Below, piece after piece: positions 43,345 through 55,498 of a stretch of 64,000 bases of DNA. The stretch lies in NCBI GenBank assembly GCA_951812925.1, contig OX638372.1, positions 69,581,407 through 69,645,406 of the forward strand. The letters run 5' to 3'. The stretch's first letter is position 1, and each line of letters opens with the position of its first letter. The position numbers were made by a program, and so were the translations under genes. The notes beneath the pieces were generated by a model. It was not told the origin of the DNA and searched no databases. It saw only the letters and a program-made list of their open reading frames with translations. Source of the DNA: Calliopum simillimum. Its lineage: Eukaryota; Arthropoda; Insecta; Diptera; Lauxaniidae.

Positions 43345-46216
43345 GTAATTTAATTGAGTTTAAAAGATTGGTACTTTAAGCTTTAGTAGGTTTCCGTAGG
43401 AATCACTAATATTGTTTTCATTGTTTTAGTAATGGGTTTTTTAAAAAAAAAAAAAGTTGGGCAAATTTGTTTGAATATGCTTCATATTACACTACACTTA
43501 TTGGGATTTCAAGTCGTAACTTTTTTTTACAAATCTTTTTTTTTTCATGAAATAAAATAAAAATAAAAAAACTTGATTAGAAAATTTCGGCGGTAGGGCA
43601 GAGCCTCCACATAAATGCGCCCTGCTCTCAGCTGTCCTGCGATAAAAAACCATTGTTGCCCTGCATTATAACCTTAATTGCTGTACGCCAATATAATCGA
43701 ATGAACCGAAAATAAAATCCTATGAAACTAATTTTTATAATTGGGTTTTTTTTTTCTTTGCTGTAGCATTGAAGAAGGCGTTTTTAATTTATTTCGCCAA
43801 AGATTCAATTTAAACCCATTTCCTTATTAGGTAAATGCGAATGGGAGTTTTGAGAAAGACAGCGACGCTGTCTGGCATGGTGTCATTAACATTATTTCAA
43901 AAATGTCACATTTGAATGAACGTGGGTTTGGGTGTATTACGTTGAGTGTGCGAGTAGCTCCCTAAAGGTCGCAGATACTCGAGTATTCGCATACTTTGGC
44001 ACCCATATGCACTAATGACATTGGAAAAACCATGCGAGCCTTAGAAATATCGCAAAACCAGTAGCAATAAGTCACGTTATTCAAATCGTGAGTTAGTGTG
44101 TGTGTGGAGTAAATGAGTGTGTGAGACATAAAAAGGATATTAATAATTAGCAAAAGGATTTCGCTACCGCTTACAAGCATCGCCAAGTAAGTGTTTGCAT
44201 TTGAATGACGCAGAAGAGCTTGGGACTGCTGACGACACGGTCGATCGGTGTACCTGCTGTGACACAAGTTTTTCATTTAGCGAAGTCACCCATATTATGA
44301 ATCGCCTCCAGGAAGGCCTACAGTGTGGCTTAGCCTGTTAAAACTTTTGGGCGTATTTTTATGACACATTCGTTGCGTTAACTCCCATCCATGTATCCAT
44401 CATGCGAATGCTTTATGGCTTATTGCGAATAATAAGAAATAATATTTTGGATGCCTGGGTTGAATTTTGGCATTGTGGAAGCTTTTCACACTTTTAATCT
44501 TTCGAAATTTCAAAACTAATCCTTACTCCACAACAAAAAGTTTTTTGTTTTTGTAAATGTGATACCACCGATATGGCACATACCTTTTTTCACACACACA
44601 CACACACAGGCACACGCTCACATACATGTCTTGCAAACTTTTTTTGCTTTATCTCTTTTCCACTCCCTGCATGCAGTATGTTGTAGAAAGCATATGGCTG
44701 AAAACAAAAGGTTAAATTCTCCCTCGAATGGTCAAAGCCTCCTAATAGCTTAAGGCTCGTTGAGTTGAGCCGGTTTGGAAGCCAGCAGCATTGAGAATAA
44801 CATAAAGAATACTCGTACTTTTATTTCTGTTGTTTATATGCATGGCAAGGACAATCGACTTTACGCCGAAAATAAAAAGGGTTACCACGCCGCCATAAGA
44901 AAAACACCACCAACGCCGCCGCCCCTCGTTTATTCCTTTTTGTCTACTGTTAAGGTCTACCGGCCGACATTGTTGTATACTCGCTGCGGCTATTCTTATC
45001 GTTCTCATTTATGTACGTCCTAGTGTCACCGCCACCAACTCCTTTCGAAAGTCGAAAGGATTCCATAAATAATACGATATGTGCTCTGCATTTGGATTTG
45101 TACTCGCATATCACTGCCTCATATTTTAATTTACAAACAAAAGTCCACGCCAGGACACACACAATTTGAGTGTAGAATTGCAGGGAATGCTATGTTTGTA
45201 TTGTTTTATGAGCATCTTCATAAAAAGGTCCTTTGTGTTTACAATTTTTGAGCTAAGAAAATGGTACATTCGACTGTTATTCGCACTTTTAAGTGGGGAT
45301 GCTAGGAAACTTTTCTTGTAATGAGGAAAATGCATATTTTGTCTAGTGAATACTTGTGGTACAAAGTACATTATCGTACTAACCGCCATTTTGAAAATTT
45401 GATATTGGCTAAAATGGAAGAAAGTTATTGTAGTTTAAAACATAAATTTTTCTTATGTTACTATGGCCAGATTCTGAGCTAATTAGACTGTACAGAGTTT
45501 GTAATGATGCCATAGTTATAAATTCTAAAAAAAACTATGTGAAATGTTTTAGAGTGTGAAACAACTAGTGATGAGCAAACTAAGACTGCTATGGTTTGGG
45601 TCTTGGCCTCTGTCTTGATCATTATCTTAGGTTGATCTTGATCTGGACCTTAGAAATAAAAAGTTATACAAAACTTGCTAAATTGCATACTCAACCTCAA
45701 ATTTCATTTGAGCTTGACGCCCCATTAACTATGAATGACCAAGACCATAGCAATCTTTGCCTTGGTCTTGCAAAATTACTAAGACCAAGACGGACTTTGC
45801 TTATCACTGGAATCAACTTTAATAAAAATTGTGTTAAAAATTTAATCAGCAATGTGTCAAGTTTTACTCTTAAATATTTTACATAACAAAAAATGCTTAC
45901 CAGATCTAGACTGATTTAAAGAAAATGATTTCTTGTAACCCCTTGTAAAATTTTCCGTAGAATATTTTCGTCGAACATTTTAACCCATTTTAATCAAGTT
46001 TTTGAAATAGGTATCAAAAAGATCAATAAAAACTGGACCTAATGGGCTAAGACGATTTAAAAAAATATTGTACACAAAATTGTACTAAGAGTCACTAAAA
46101 CTCGTTTTCATTAAATCAGTCCTTTTAAACGGGAAAGATTGCGCAGTCATTTTTATTGGTTAAAAATTATAATTTCGAATGAAATAATCTTTTTACTAGA
46201 GAAAAAAACTTCTTTG
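43345..46216. other. Low-repeat island, likely unique host DNA
   Basis: 43600-45500 is the least repetitive part of the window, with a CA tract at 44583-44600 and many short frames (64-104 codons) on both strands. I tested these by eye for domains and saw none. Splice-like sites are too common to interpret. A host regulatory or intronic region is possible. Confidence 0.4.
45565..45795 (+). repeat. Possible hAT-type end with GACCAAGAC repeats
   Basis: TAGTGATGAGCAAACTAAG is followed by GGTCTTGGCCTCTGTCTTG, and GACCAAGACC or its inverse recurs near 45740-45790. A YAGNG start and short subterminal repeats suggest hAT. No target duplication found. Confidence 0.35.
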
Positions 46217-46705
46217 GCGGACTATCACCTAGCTATAATTTATAGTTTAATGGCAAGCCCAAAGGTATCCGAAGGTCAACCGAAGGCTTCATAGTTAAAA
46301 CGAAGGATAGTAAGATACGCTAGAGGTAATTAATCTATGGCGAACTATCAACAAGCCCTTACGGATAGTTTTCTGGTAAGCCCGAAAGTCATCCGAAGGC
46401 TTCATATTTAAAACCAAGAGTATCTAGGTACACTAGAGGAAATAAATCTATGGTGAACTATCAACTAGCCTTTAGTGATAGTTTTCAGGTAAACCCGAAG
46501 GATTGTAAAGGTCTGCCGTAGGCTACATAGTCAAAACGAAGAATATCTAGGTACACTACAGGAAATAAATTTATGGTGAACTATCAACTAGCTTTTACTG
46601 ATAGTTTTCTGGGAAACTCGAAAATTGCCGAAGATCACCCGAAAGCTTCATGGTTAAAACGAAGAATATCAAGGCATATTAGAGGAAAAACATCTTTAAT
46701 TGATA
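46217..46705 (+). repeat. Tandem repeat, 113-123-bp unit, four and a half copies
   Basis: GAACTATCAACTAGC recurs at 46221, 46344, 46457 and 46580. Units also share GATAGTTTTCTGG, GGCTTCATAGTTAAAACGAAG and ATCTAGGTACACTAGAGG. Period alternates 123/113/123. No protein repeat results from it. Likely a decayed satellite block or the tandem core of a Helentron. Confidence 0.8.
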
Positions 46706-46935
46706 GTTTTCTCGGACACCTGATATGTATCCCAATGTTCTTCGACACTTTTGGAATTTTACTGATATTTTGAATATATTTCGATACTTTTCGAGTTTTA
46801 CGATGCTTTTGGACTTTAACCATATTTAAGATGTTTTTCGATAGGCCTTTAACTGATTTCCTCGATGTATTTCAATACTTTTCAGTTTTACTTAGAAGTT
46901 TTTCGTTGCATTTGAACTTTTACTGACTTCTTCGA
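46706..46935. repeat. Degenerate TTTTCGATR-rich repeat
   Basis: TTTCGATACTTTT, TTTTACTGAT and variants recur about every 60 bases. The same style is seen at 59570-59830. Both lie upstream of LINE 3' ends, so this may be part of a LINE body or a shared flank. Confidence 0.5.
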
Positions 46936-47226
46936 TCAACTAAAGCCAACGGTCTATGTCCCAAAAAAACAAAAAGTATTCTGAATCGGCTGTCCACAAG
47001 CATTTTTTTGTCCCACATTCATGAAAAAAATTTACGTCGTAAAAAAAATTAAAATAGACATTTGAAGGTCGCTCAAAAGACCAGAAACAAAAACTGAAAT
47101 ATTGAAAAACGAGTTTTTTGCACTTTTTTAACTTTTTAGCTTAGGATATCTCCTAGAAACAAAAAGATATCGAAATAATTTATATTAGGCTTTAAAAACA
47201 ATACTAGTGCTTTTAACTGCTATATC

Positions 47227-47361
47227 AGACCCAAAACCAACTGGAAAAGATCGCTGGAAAAGGAAATCCAAGAATCGGGAAACTCTTGGCAAGAGATCAA
47301 AGTCATTGCAAGGGATCACAACAAATGGAGACGTTTCATATTGGCCCTATGTTCCTCCTAG
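47227..47361 (+). pseudogene. LINE ORF2 last 44 codons (Jockey/RTE-like)
   Basis: The frame reads RPKTNWKRSLEKEIQESGN, SWQEIKVIARDHNKWRRFIL, ALCSS and TAG. The sequence RPKxxW...W.E.K..A.DR.KWR.F..ALCS is the usual final segment of such polymerases. The 3' sequence after the stop (GGAGTTAAAGGAGAATACAT) recurs at 60195. Only this tail survives; the mariner relic begins about 30 bases later. Confidence 0.75.
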
Positions 47362-47392
47362 GAGTTAAAGGAGAATACATAAGTGCATACAT

Positions 47393-47879
47393 AATGAACC
47401 TGAGTCTCTGCAGTGGCACAAAAAGGCACGCAATCACCTAAAGAGACACACTGAGCTGAGAAAATCATGGCGACAGTCTTTTAGGACTCAAAAGGGATCC
47501 TGTCGATCGATTACAAAGATAAAGGTGGCTCCATAACCGGAGAATACTACGTTTCAATCTTAAAGCGGTTTAAAGAAGCCGTTTGAAAATAAAATAAATT
47601 GAAAATTAACCAAAGGTGCTTTACTTCTGAACGAGAACACACCTGTTTACAATAGCCGTATTGCCGATAGCCGCCTTGCAGAAGGTGGGCTTCGAAATTT
47701 TGGTTGGCCCACCTTACAGTCCTGACCTGCCTTACAAACTTGAAAAAAAAAAACTTCGTGGGAATAAATTTTCATTGATGAAGAAGTGAAGGATTACATT
47801 TTTTTTCGAAGGTAACATAAGTGAACGATTAGAAAAGTGTATTAGGGTAGCGGAAGGATGAATTGAACCGGAAAAATAA
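47393..47879 (+). pseudogene. Mariner transposase, C-terminal half, inactive
   Basis: Across several frames: ESLQWHKK; AEKIMATVF then stop then DSKGILSIDYKDKGGSIT, GEYYVSILKRFKEAV; KLTKGALLLNENTPVYNS; ALQKVGFEILVGPPYSPDL; LRGNKFS; ERLEKCIRVAEG. This is the mariner order (KIMATVFWD, LTKGVLLLHDNAPVH, GFEILxHPPYSPDLAPSD). The second catalytic Asp region reads NENTP and the third (APSDY) is deleted, so it cannot be active. At least three frameshifts and three stops. Confidence 0.85.
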
Positions 47880-48650
47880 ATTTATATTTTTATGTCCACT
47901 CCTTACCTCTCATTCCGCGGACTTAACTTCCTTTTGTATGCATGTAAAATTTGTATCGTGTTATCAAATAAAATGCAAAATTTGCACCTTCATTTGCTGT
48001 TGAACATAAGTATTTAATTAAATGTTAATTAACATCGTTATGGCAGACTCAGGCGCCACCTAGTTGAGAGTAGCAGTAATTATTAAAATAACAGCGACAC
48101 AATTTAATTGATGTTGAATATGAGCTATGGAAAAAACCACCCCTTAAAGGTGTTTGATGGAAACAACTCTGTGGTGTATTTTGCTAACATCGTCCTTGGT
48201 TGCGAACAGCCAAGCACAACATGTTGCAGTCAAAACGCAAAAGTTGTGAAAAGTTGCAAGCATTATACAACATGTTGTGTTTAGTGATGCCAGGTTGGGA
48301 AGAACTCCCTGTAATGCGGGGAATTTATATTTTTTTGTGGGGATATATGGACACTGTTGCGAGTATGCATTAACGTGTCAACCCTACAAAATATTTTGTT
48401 TGGATTTATAAATGCAGTTCGATTTTGAATAACAAGAAGTACCTATTTTTCGAAATAAAACTATTCTTATATATAAGGGTGAAAACAAGCAAATTTGTTT
48501 GTCAATTTCAAATAATTTGTTCTACGAGAACAACACAAAAACACAAATACCTCAAAATTAAGTTTGGGTGGGTATGACAAATGCACTACCAAATTAAAGA
48601 AAATTGAACGAGGTTTTCAAAACAAATTATAAAAGGGTATGTTAATAGGA
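47880..48650. other. No gene recognised
   Basis: 48000-48330 is moderately complex (GGCAGACTCAGGCGCCACC); no frame with a motif. It may be host unique DNA between two elements. Confidence 0.4.
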
Positions 48651-49462
48651 CCTTTTTATACCCTACACCCAGGGTATATTCACTTTGTCCTTCCGTTTGT
48701 AACGCAGAGAAGGAGGCGTGGCAGATATAGAAAAGTATATATATTCTTGATCAGCGTCACCTCCCGAGTCGATATAGCCATGTCCGTCTGTCTGGCTGGC
48801 TAGCTGGCTGGCTGGGTGGCTGGCTGGGTGGCTGGCTGTGTGTTGAAATACACTTTTTGGGAAAACTGAGCAAGGTAATTCAATGAAATTTGGTACACTG
48901 CCTCCGTCATCAAAGTTAGCTCGGGGGATTGAAAATGAGCAAAATCGAGCAACGGACACGCCTACCGCCCATACAAAAAATATATTCAAAATGCAATTTT
49001 AAGAGTATTTTTCACGACAATGCGACCAAAATATGTACACATAAATACTACAAATTGTAGCGCAAGTTCTGAAAAAAAAACTTGGCGAATTCAGACAAGA
49101 GGGCGTGGCACCTCCCATATAACCAAATGCATCAAAACGCTACACTAAAAGCGTTTCTTGAGATATTCAAACCAAATTCGACTCAGACACTAAGAATTAT
49201 AAATGAAAGCTCTTAACAAAAATTAGTTGAAATCGGACAAGGGAGTGTGGCACCTCCCATATAAGCAAATGTTTCAAAATGCTATACTGAAAGAGTTTTT
49301 TGTGATAATCCAACCAAATATCACTCAGACACAAAGAACTATAAATGCAAGCTCTGAGCAAAAGCTGGATGAGCTCGGACAAGAGGGCGTGGCACCTCCC
49401 ATATGAGCAAAATTTCAAATAAACTGCAGTGTAGGGTATTTAATGTTTGGCCAGGCCAAAGG
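48651..49462 (+). mobile_element. Helentron-like element (DINE-1/mini-me type), nearly complete
   Basis: Starts TTTTTATACCCTACACCC with AGGGTATA, then TTCTTGATCAG, GAGTCGATATAGCCATGTCC, a GTCT/GGCT proto-microsatellite (48784-48838), and a GGACACGCC block. Three units of 142 bp follow (GGCGTGGCACCTCCCATAT at 49102, 49244 and 49386), each of the kind called central tandem repeats in DINE-1. It ends with a hairpin TTTGGCC-A-GGCCAAA (49447-49461). No coding frame; dependent on Helentron proteins. Confidence 0.8.
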
Positions 49463-50271
49463 TTACACCATTACTAGTTTATACTAAAATGACCACCAAA
49501 GTAAAAAAATGGAGAAAAAAAATTAAAATATCAACTTTAAAGGTCCAGAACTTTGCGAAATCCTTTTAAACCCTTTAAACCATATACACTATCTGAAAGC
49601 ACTTACAATTAGCTAAAACTTCGCCATAAAAATATTTTCTCTCAAACGTTAGGGTGATCCAAGAAAATTGTTTTCCTGAAACAAGTCAGAAAATCAGTTT
49701 CAACCTCAAAAAACGAATATCGCCCCCTAAGACTTTTTTTTATTTATTTGCATGCTGTTTGAAATGTCAAATGTTAAAAAAAAAATATTGCATAGTCTTA
49801 GGGGGCGATATTCGTTTTTGAAAATCCTGCTTTTAGATTTTCTATAATTTCTTTAATTTCAACAGTTTGAGGAAACTTCGTAGAGATGAATTTTATGATT
49901 TTTTGTGGGCTTTGATTCTATTAGGTGTCCTTGGCACCTTAGGGTGGTAGAAACTAAGATAATGAGTACAACTAGTCGAAAAAAAAATCTGAGATAAATG
50001 GCTTCTATGAATAAAATGTAGTCAATGTTGAGACATTTACAACGATATACTATACTTGTTGATCTAACGTCAAATGGCGCACCGAATTTAGAGGCCGAAA
50101 AAACAAATGTTTTTTTCCCTAAAATTCTTTCAATATTAGCTTTCAAACTGGGGGCGGTCATTCAAACTAATTTTTTTTTTTTACTATCTAATGAATAGGT
50201 TAGTGGAGACTACGAAGCAGAATTTTAAATAGGTGGCATTCTTCTGAAGCAGTCAGACTGTAACAATATAG
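49463..50271. other. Small palindrome, otherwise nothing recognised
   Basis: CAGAAAATCAGTTTC and AAAACGAATATCGCCCCCTA (49686-49735) face their inverse at about 49793-49842, a fold-back of about 155 bp. The 100-codon minus-strand frame at 49859-50161 has no motif. Confidence 0.5.
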
Positions 50272-50532
50272 TTCAAACAATTTGAGGAATGCAAGAAAAA
50301 TTTCATCAAAATAGGGTATCAGTCCGATCTTTCTCTAGTTTGGTTGCCAGTTCAGAGGAGCATTGAATGTGACAAGCAGGCTGATGAACTAACAAGACAC
50401 GGCTCTTTTCTTTCCAAAATCTATTTGGAGCACGTAGATACTCTAGGTATAATGAAGAAAACCTTGAAAAACTGCATGGGCAATCTGGCCTTCGACGAAG
50501 GACAAAGAACTATAAAACCATTCAAAGAATAA
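50272..50532 (+). pseudogene. LINE RNase H domain fragment
   Basis: The open frame reads FKQFEECKKNFIKIG, YQSDLSLVWLPVQRSIECD, KQADELTRHGSFLSKIY and stops at 50530. This is the VxLVWVPGHxGIxGNExADELAR motif of the RNase H domain in I/R1-group LINEs; GH is lost (VQ) but the active-site Asp of ADEL remains. No start codon is needed; it is an internal fragment. Confidence 0.75.
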
Positions 50533-52497
50533 TAGATTTAAGAAATACTTTGTTTGCATAGGTAAATACTTGGGTTTCAAAATGATGTCAAAATTTCAGC
50601 TTGAAGTGCGGTAACTCCTATTAATTTTACTAAAAGAGATATCAAAACGTGTATTTAGAATTAGTTTCAAGTATTGTTTTGTGATTTCCGAAATAAGGCC
50701 ACGTGAACTTGAGTTAAGTATCTTTAAAAACTGGCGAAATAAAGGTCTCTTTGCATATCGCAAAGTTCGTAATGTTTCTCTGCGTCCAATTAAGATGAAT
50801 TGAAAAATCTATGCTCCATCAAAAATTAACTGCTTAGTTTCTGGCGCGTACAACTTGTACATATTATTTAAGGATTAATTTAATGTTTTCGACCTGAAAA
50901 ATGAGCGTAACCACCATTACCCATATGAATGTTTTTGTACAAACACTGTGTATTATAATTCTTTCATAAAAACTCGTTATTTTCACTGCTTCCCACTAAT
51001 CCCCCGCTCCTTTCCCCTTTATCATTGCCATGACAATGGCGCATAATGATTCCAAAAGATACTCGCACAAAAGCAGAAAATCAGGTGAGCGTGAATAGTC
51101 AGTGAAGTGCGTCCAAGGAAAAAAGAAAGATGAAATTTTATTCCTAAATGAAACTCGTACGAGCCAGGGACGGACAAACCCACAGACCGACAGAAATACA
51201 GAATTTGTTGTTCATATGTAAGTCGGTGTTTCAGTTCAGCATCAAAGCAGACCAAGCGCAAAAATAAAAACAACGTCAGAGACCGACCAATCGTAATATA
51301 AAGCGCATATGGACGGGTGACCCAGTCGACCACCTCCACCCACCCACACACACACACACATGTACAGATGGAGGCTCGCATGATAATGTTCGTACCTGGA
51401 GCTGCCGAGTCATCTATAGGATGGTCATATGAGAATGTGTGTGACGCTGATGTGGTTGTGAGTGTGTAGGTAACTACTTGTGTCTGTGTCGGTTATGTTA
51501 ACAAAAATACAAATAAAAAAAAAAAACAAAAATTCAAATGAAAATAGAAAATGAAAGAAGTTTTCGCATCAGACCAACTAACGAAAGGCTACGTATGTAC
51601 GAGCCAAAGAACGGAATAAGGAAAAGAAATCCTTTATTATCTTCATGGACGACTCCATATGTGCGGCTGTGGTATTCTCGTACAAATACAAATATTTATT
51701 CAATGAGAAATTCAAAGCGAACAAATGTGCTGCACAGTGTGACGTTTTTATGTCAGTTTTTATTAAAATAAAAAGCACCAATTTCAGTAGAAAATAGTGA
51801 AGTAATGAAATTGTTTTTAATTCACAGTTTATTCTATTGATCAATTGGCGGAAGAAAAAGAAGCTGTCTCTTTTGAGTGACAGCCAAAACCGAATTATAA
51901 CCTTAAAAAGCACCGCGAAGCAATACGCGCTTTATTCCTTTGTCGATCACTGGCGGAATCTCTGCTTTTTTCTACCCAGTAATGAATGTTCTTTTAAGAA
52001 TTTATGGAACTGGTGAGTTTAGTTGTTTAGTTGTCAAAAAGCAAGGGTATGCAAGTTAACGATAGATAAATTAGAACTCTTAAAATTAAATAAAATAAAT
52101 TCCATTCCCACCAAATATAACTGCAGCGTAAACAAATATTGCAGGTGCATTTGCATAAGTCCAAATAAAACAACAACAAAAGCAATAGCAAGAAATTCTT
52201 CATAATATGACACCGTCGTCCGGTTGGGTAAATAAGCGCATAATTCATTTATAATTATTTTTGTTAAGTTAGTTTAAGATCAGACTCAATTGAATAAAGT
52301 TATAGCTTCGGCTTTTTTTAAAAAGTAAATTCAATTTAAAAAAGTTTAATTTGCATATTCAACTCAGAAAAAAGGACTTCAGTAGAAAGAACTAAATACA
52401 CAACCCCCACACAAAACTAACAATTTATTACAGAACAAAATGAAAAAAGTACAACTCTTCTTCACAGGCAAGTCTGCATTTTTTTTTGGACAAGAGG
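50533..52497. other. Low-repeat island with a CA tract
   Basis: 51000-52260 has balanced composition; a CA tract lies at 51345-51362. Frames of 60-119 codons overlap on both strands without motifs. Probably unique host DNA. Confidence 0.4.
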
Positions 52498-52907
52498 CAC
52501 GGTGTTCAAATCTGAGGTTATTTTGCCACTTTCAATTACCTCGAATTTTTTTACATCATTCACTTTCTTTGTGATTTTAAAAACGAAAAGTACATTTTTA
52601 AAAATCTCACGGTTCTACCAAAATCAAAAAACTCCAGAATAACTATTTTCGACTTATATTGCGATACTGAGTCCAAATCAAACAAAAGACTGCTCTATTG
52701 CGCCTGGTTTTCAAGATATCTAGTTCAAAACATTAAAAATATACGATTATTTGTTATTTTTTAAGCTTTATAAGGTTATTAGAAACTAGTAAACTGAAAA
52801 ATAAATATATCTCAGTATCCAGAGTCTTAATTTTCAAAAAGTTCATAGTTTAGTAACACAAGTTTTATCCAAATAAAGAAAATAAGATTGAAAAACAGAT
52901 TATTAAT

Positions 52908-53370
52908 TTTAATGAGTAAAATTTTTTATTTTTTTCTCGAACACCTTTCATTAATGTTTTGATGGTATCTTTTTCAATCTTTTGGCTTGCAGTACACCAC
53001 TTGCGCCTAAAGTCTACAATGTGCTTGCATGCCATTTTTGTTGCCTTTAATTGACTTTCAAACTAAAGCCCAATATCTTTCGAGTGGAGTTCAGGAGCAA
53101 TTTAGCGGGTTTGCTTCTCTGGGAAGAAAAACTATGTAATTTTGCTGGTACCACTCAAATATAAATTCTCACTCATTAATTTGCCGACCACTGCTGTAGT
53201 ATCATGAAACAAGATCTGGCCAAAAACAAACGGTATCTCATGGTTTCTTAAAAATGATCGAAGCCTCTTTTGCAAGCATTCCTTGGCGTAGATTTCGCTG
53301 TTGATTGTGCCTGTTTTTGATACAAAATTCTTTTGAGCATTCCGAACTGGCAGGTCGGAATGCAGGTTTT
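52908..53370 (-). pseudogene. DD37E-type transposase relic 1
   Basis: Minus-strand frames give FVSKTGTINSEIYAKECLQK, RLRSFLRNHEIPFVF, then by shift PDLVS, FEWYQQNYIVFLPREANPLN, LERYWALV and finally MACKHIVDFRRKWCTASQK, IEKDTIKTLMKGVREK. The PDL Asp and the ER Glu of the DDE triad are still visible. At least four frameshifts and stops. The N-terminal DNA-binding half is missing. Confidence 0.8.
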
Positions 53371-53529
53371 TAGCCCAGCCTCACCTTTCGTTAAAGACTG
53401 TGTCAAAAAAAACTTATAAACGCTAAAAGTTAAATAAAACTTAAACCATTCAATTTAAAAATTCTTAAAAACATGTGAATTTATTAATATATTATAGAAA
53501 TTCATTAAACATTAAAATATTGGAATATT

Positions 53530-54085
53530 AATCGGAATTTATAAATCTAACCACGATTTCCGGGAATCCTGTCATTAACGATTTTATAGTTGTTTCCGTT
53601 ACCTTTCTGGAGGAGCCGATCCATTTACGCTTGAATTCAGACATGTCCTGGGATAACTTTCCTGTGTCCTTCAATTCCCTTTTCGTGAGCGTTCAATAGA
53701 CCGGATTTCTGAATAGTTGGGTGGGTTTGCCTCCCGTGGTACAAAATTTACATTATTATTTGCATACCACTCAAAGGCCTTTTTTCCATACTGGTATGAT
53801 GCTAAATCGGGCCATATGTAGGGACTCTGTGCTGTTTCAGGAAAGACAAAAGCCGTTTTTGAAGACACTCCTTAATATAAATTTGTGTTACTGATGTCAC
53901 AAATCCTTGGCTTCTTATGCCACAACTGCAAATGGCTTGCCACACTAGAAACTTCTTAGGGAATTTTGTTTGCTTTTTTATCCGGTATTGTTCCTGTACC
54001 TCGTTCATCAGCCACATAAAAATCTTGACCCAGAAGTTGTGAAAAGTCTGCCAGAACATACTTAGGTTTTATCATCGAGCACGTA
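53530..54085 (-). pseudogene. DD37E-type transposase relic 2
   Basis: From the top: VYVLDDKT with the first catalytic Asp; ADFSQLLGQDFYVADERG; KFPKKFLVWQAICSCG; YIKECLQKRLLSFLKQHR; IWPDLASYQYGKKAFEWY; NVNFVPREANPPN; RSIER; then, with YWAL lost, LTKRELKDTGKLSQDMS, RKVTETTIKSLM and a stop near 53530. I count 37 residues between the Asp of PDLAS and the Glu of IER, the DD37E spacing. Three frameshifts. It lies 160 bases from relic 1 in the same direction and is clearly diverged from it. Confidence 0.85.
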
Positions 54086-54515
54086 CACTTTTTTATAAAA
54101 ATATCGTAATACTAGGTATTTCTTGTAATTTTCTAGGTAAGGATATTGTAGAAAAACACAGAGATATCAACATAATTCAAAGTGAAGTTTGAAGGAGAGG
54201 ATCAGAGGATGAAAGAATTACCATGTCTTGTTATGAAGCTTCTAAAATAGCTAACAAAAAACGTTTTTTGAACGTTTAAAACAAGATATCTGAAAAATCA
54301 AAAACGATAATACGTTTCTATAGCCGGATTCGGATTTAGCGTCTTAAAATACGTTGAAAATGGTTGTGAAATTAATAAAACTCCAATGCAAGGTGCCCTA
54401 TACAAAATTTAAATAAAACGTACTATTCTTTTCTTGAGTCATGCAGAAATCCAGTGGCGTTAAAAAATTCGAAATAATTGAAAGTGGTAAAACAACTTCA
54501 GATTTTAGCACCGTG

Positions 54516-55494
54516 AAGAGCGAAACTAATTCATTAAACGATGGGGGATATCTTATACAGCTCCACCTGAAATAATACAACGTTCGGATTTTGAGCATTC
54601 ACACCACACTGTATGCCACTACACACTATAAGCCAAGAAGCACAACAACAACAACAACATTTACACATCCTTGTGACCAGGCAAATACAACACACACACA
54701 CACATATATTATACAAACCGCAAGGCGATTTTATGTTGTATGTGGCATGGTATGTTGCGTTGTTGCGTCTGTGCCATTTAAAAGTTTGTTTTTTCTTATT
54801 TGAACTATGTGCTTGTTGTTGCCGTTGCTTGCGCTGCCCTTAAGCAAAGTTCGTCCTTAAATTGAAGAAGAAATGTAACGGCAAGAAGCAAGAAAGTGGT
54901 AGTAGTAGGTGCAGACGTGGTCCATTTGTTTCCATTCCACAAGCACGACAACAAAAGCAACATTTAAGATATCCTGCGTTTCTTCTGCCCATTTGTAAGC
55001 GGACGAAAGGACAAACGTCAGAATATCGCAAACTCCACCAGAACCTTGTTAGATTGATTTTACAGCCACAGGAGACTCACCGCAGGACCAAAACTCTTAC
55101 ACCATCTTACGTCATATACACACACATACAAAGAACTGAATCGCCCGCAAAGGCTTGTTTCCTGTCTTGTTAGTTGGTCTACAAAGCAATTGCCTTATTG
55201 TCGAAGTTGCCATTTGTTACAATAGAGTTTGTAATAAGACCGTATGTTCTTTTGTCGTTGGATTCGTCCTTGCATTGTGAAGTTTTCTAACACTTTGACT
55301 CCTAGAGCAGAGCTTGACAAAGGAATTTTGCCTCCTACTTCCAGTTTTTTTTCTTTAATATTTAAATGTTTTTGAATGCTATGTTCACTATGACGGTTTT
55401 CAAAGTCAAATATGTGCACATACGACTCGTCAATGTTTAAAAAAAAAAGTTGTTTCTGTTCGTTTTAGATTGAAATAACTCAGTTAGCGCCTTT
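54516..55494. other. Low-repeat island with CAA and CA microsatellites
   Basis: A CAA run lies at 54641-54658 and a CA run at 54691-54706. Frames of 60-103 codons on both strands have no motif. Probably host unique DNA. Confidence 0.4.
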
Positions 55495-55498
55495 TTAA

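Larger units (their letters stand above)
52498..54515 (-). mobile_element. DD37E-type Tc1/mariner transposon, decayed
   Basis: CACGGTGTTCAAATCTGAGG at 52498 and its inverse CAGATTTTAGCACCGTG ending at 54515; inverted arms of about 55 bases continue through CCACTTTCAATTA and TCGAATTTTTT. AAGAG stands next to both ends (one base off on the left), unusual for this superfamily, which duplicates TA. Two transposase relics lie inside on the minus strand. Confidence 0.7.

Noticed and set aside
46573..46823. Short frames in the tandem repeat
   Set aside because: The peptide does not repeat with the DNA unit and frames break between units.
54862..55173. 103-codon basic open frame
   Set aside because: No domain, opposite-strand frame of similar quality, and microsatellite-rich surroundings.
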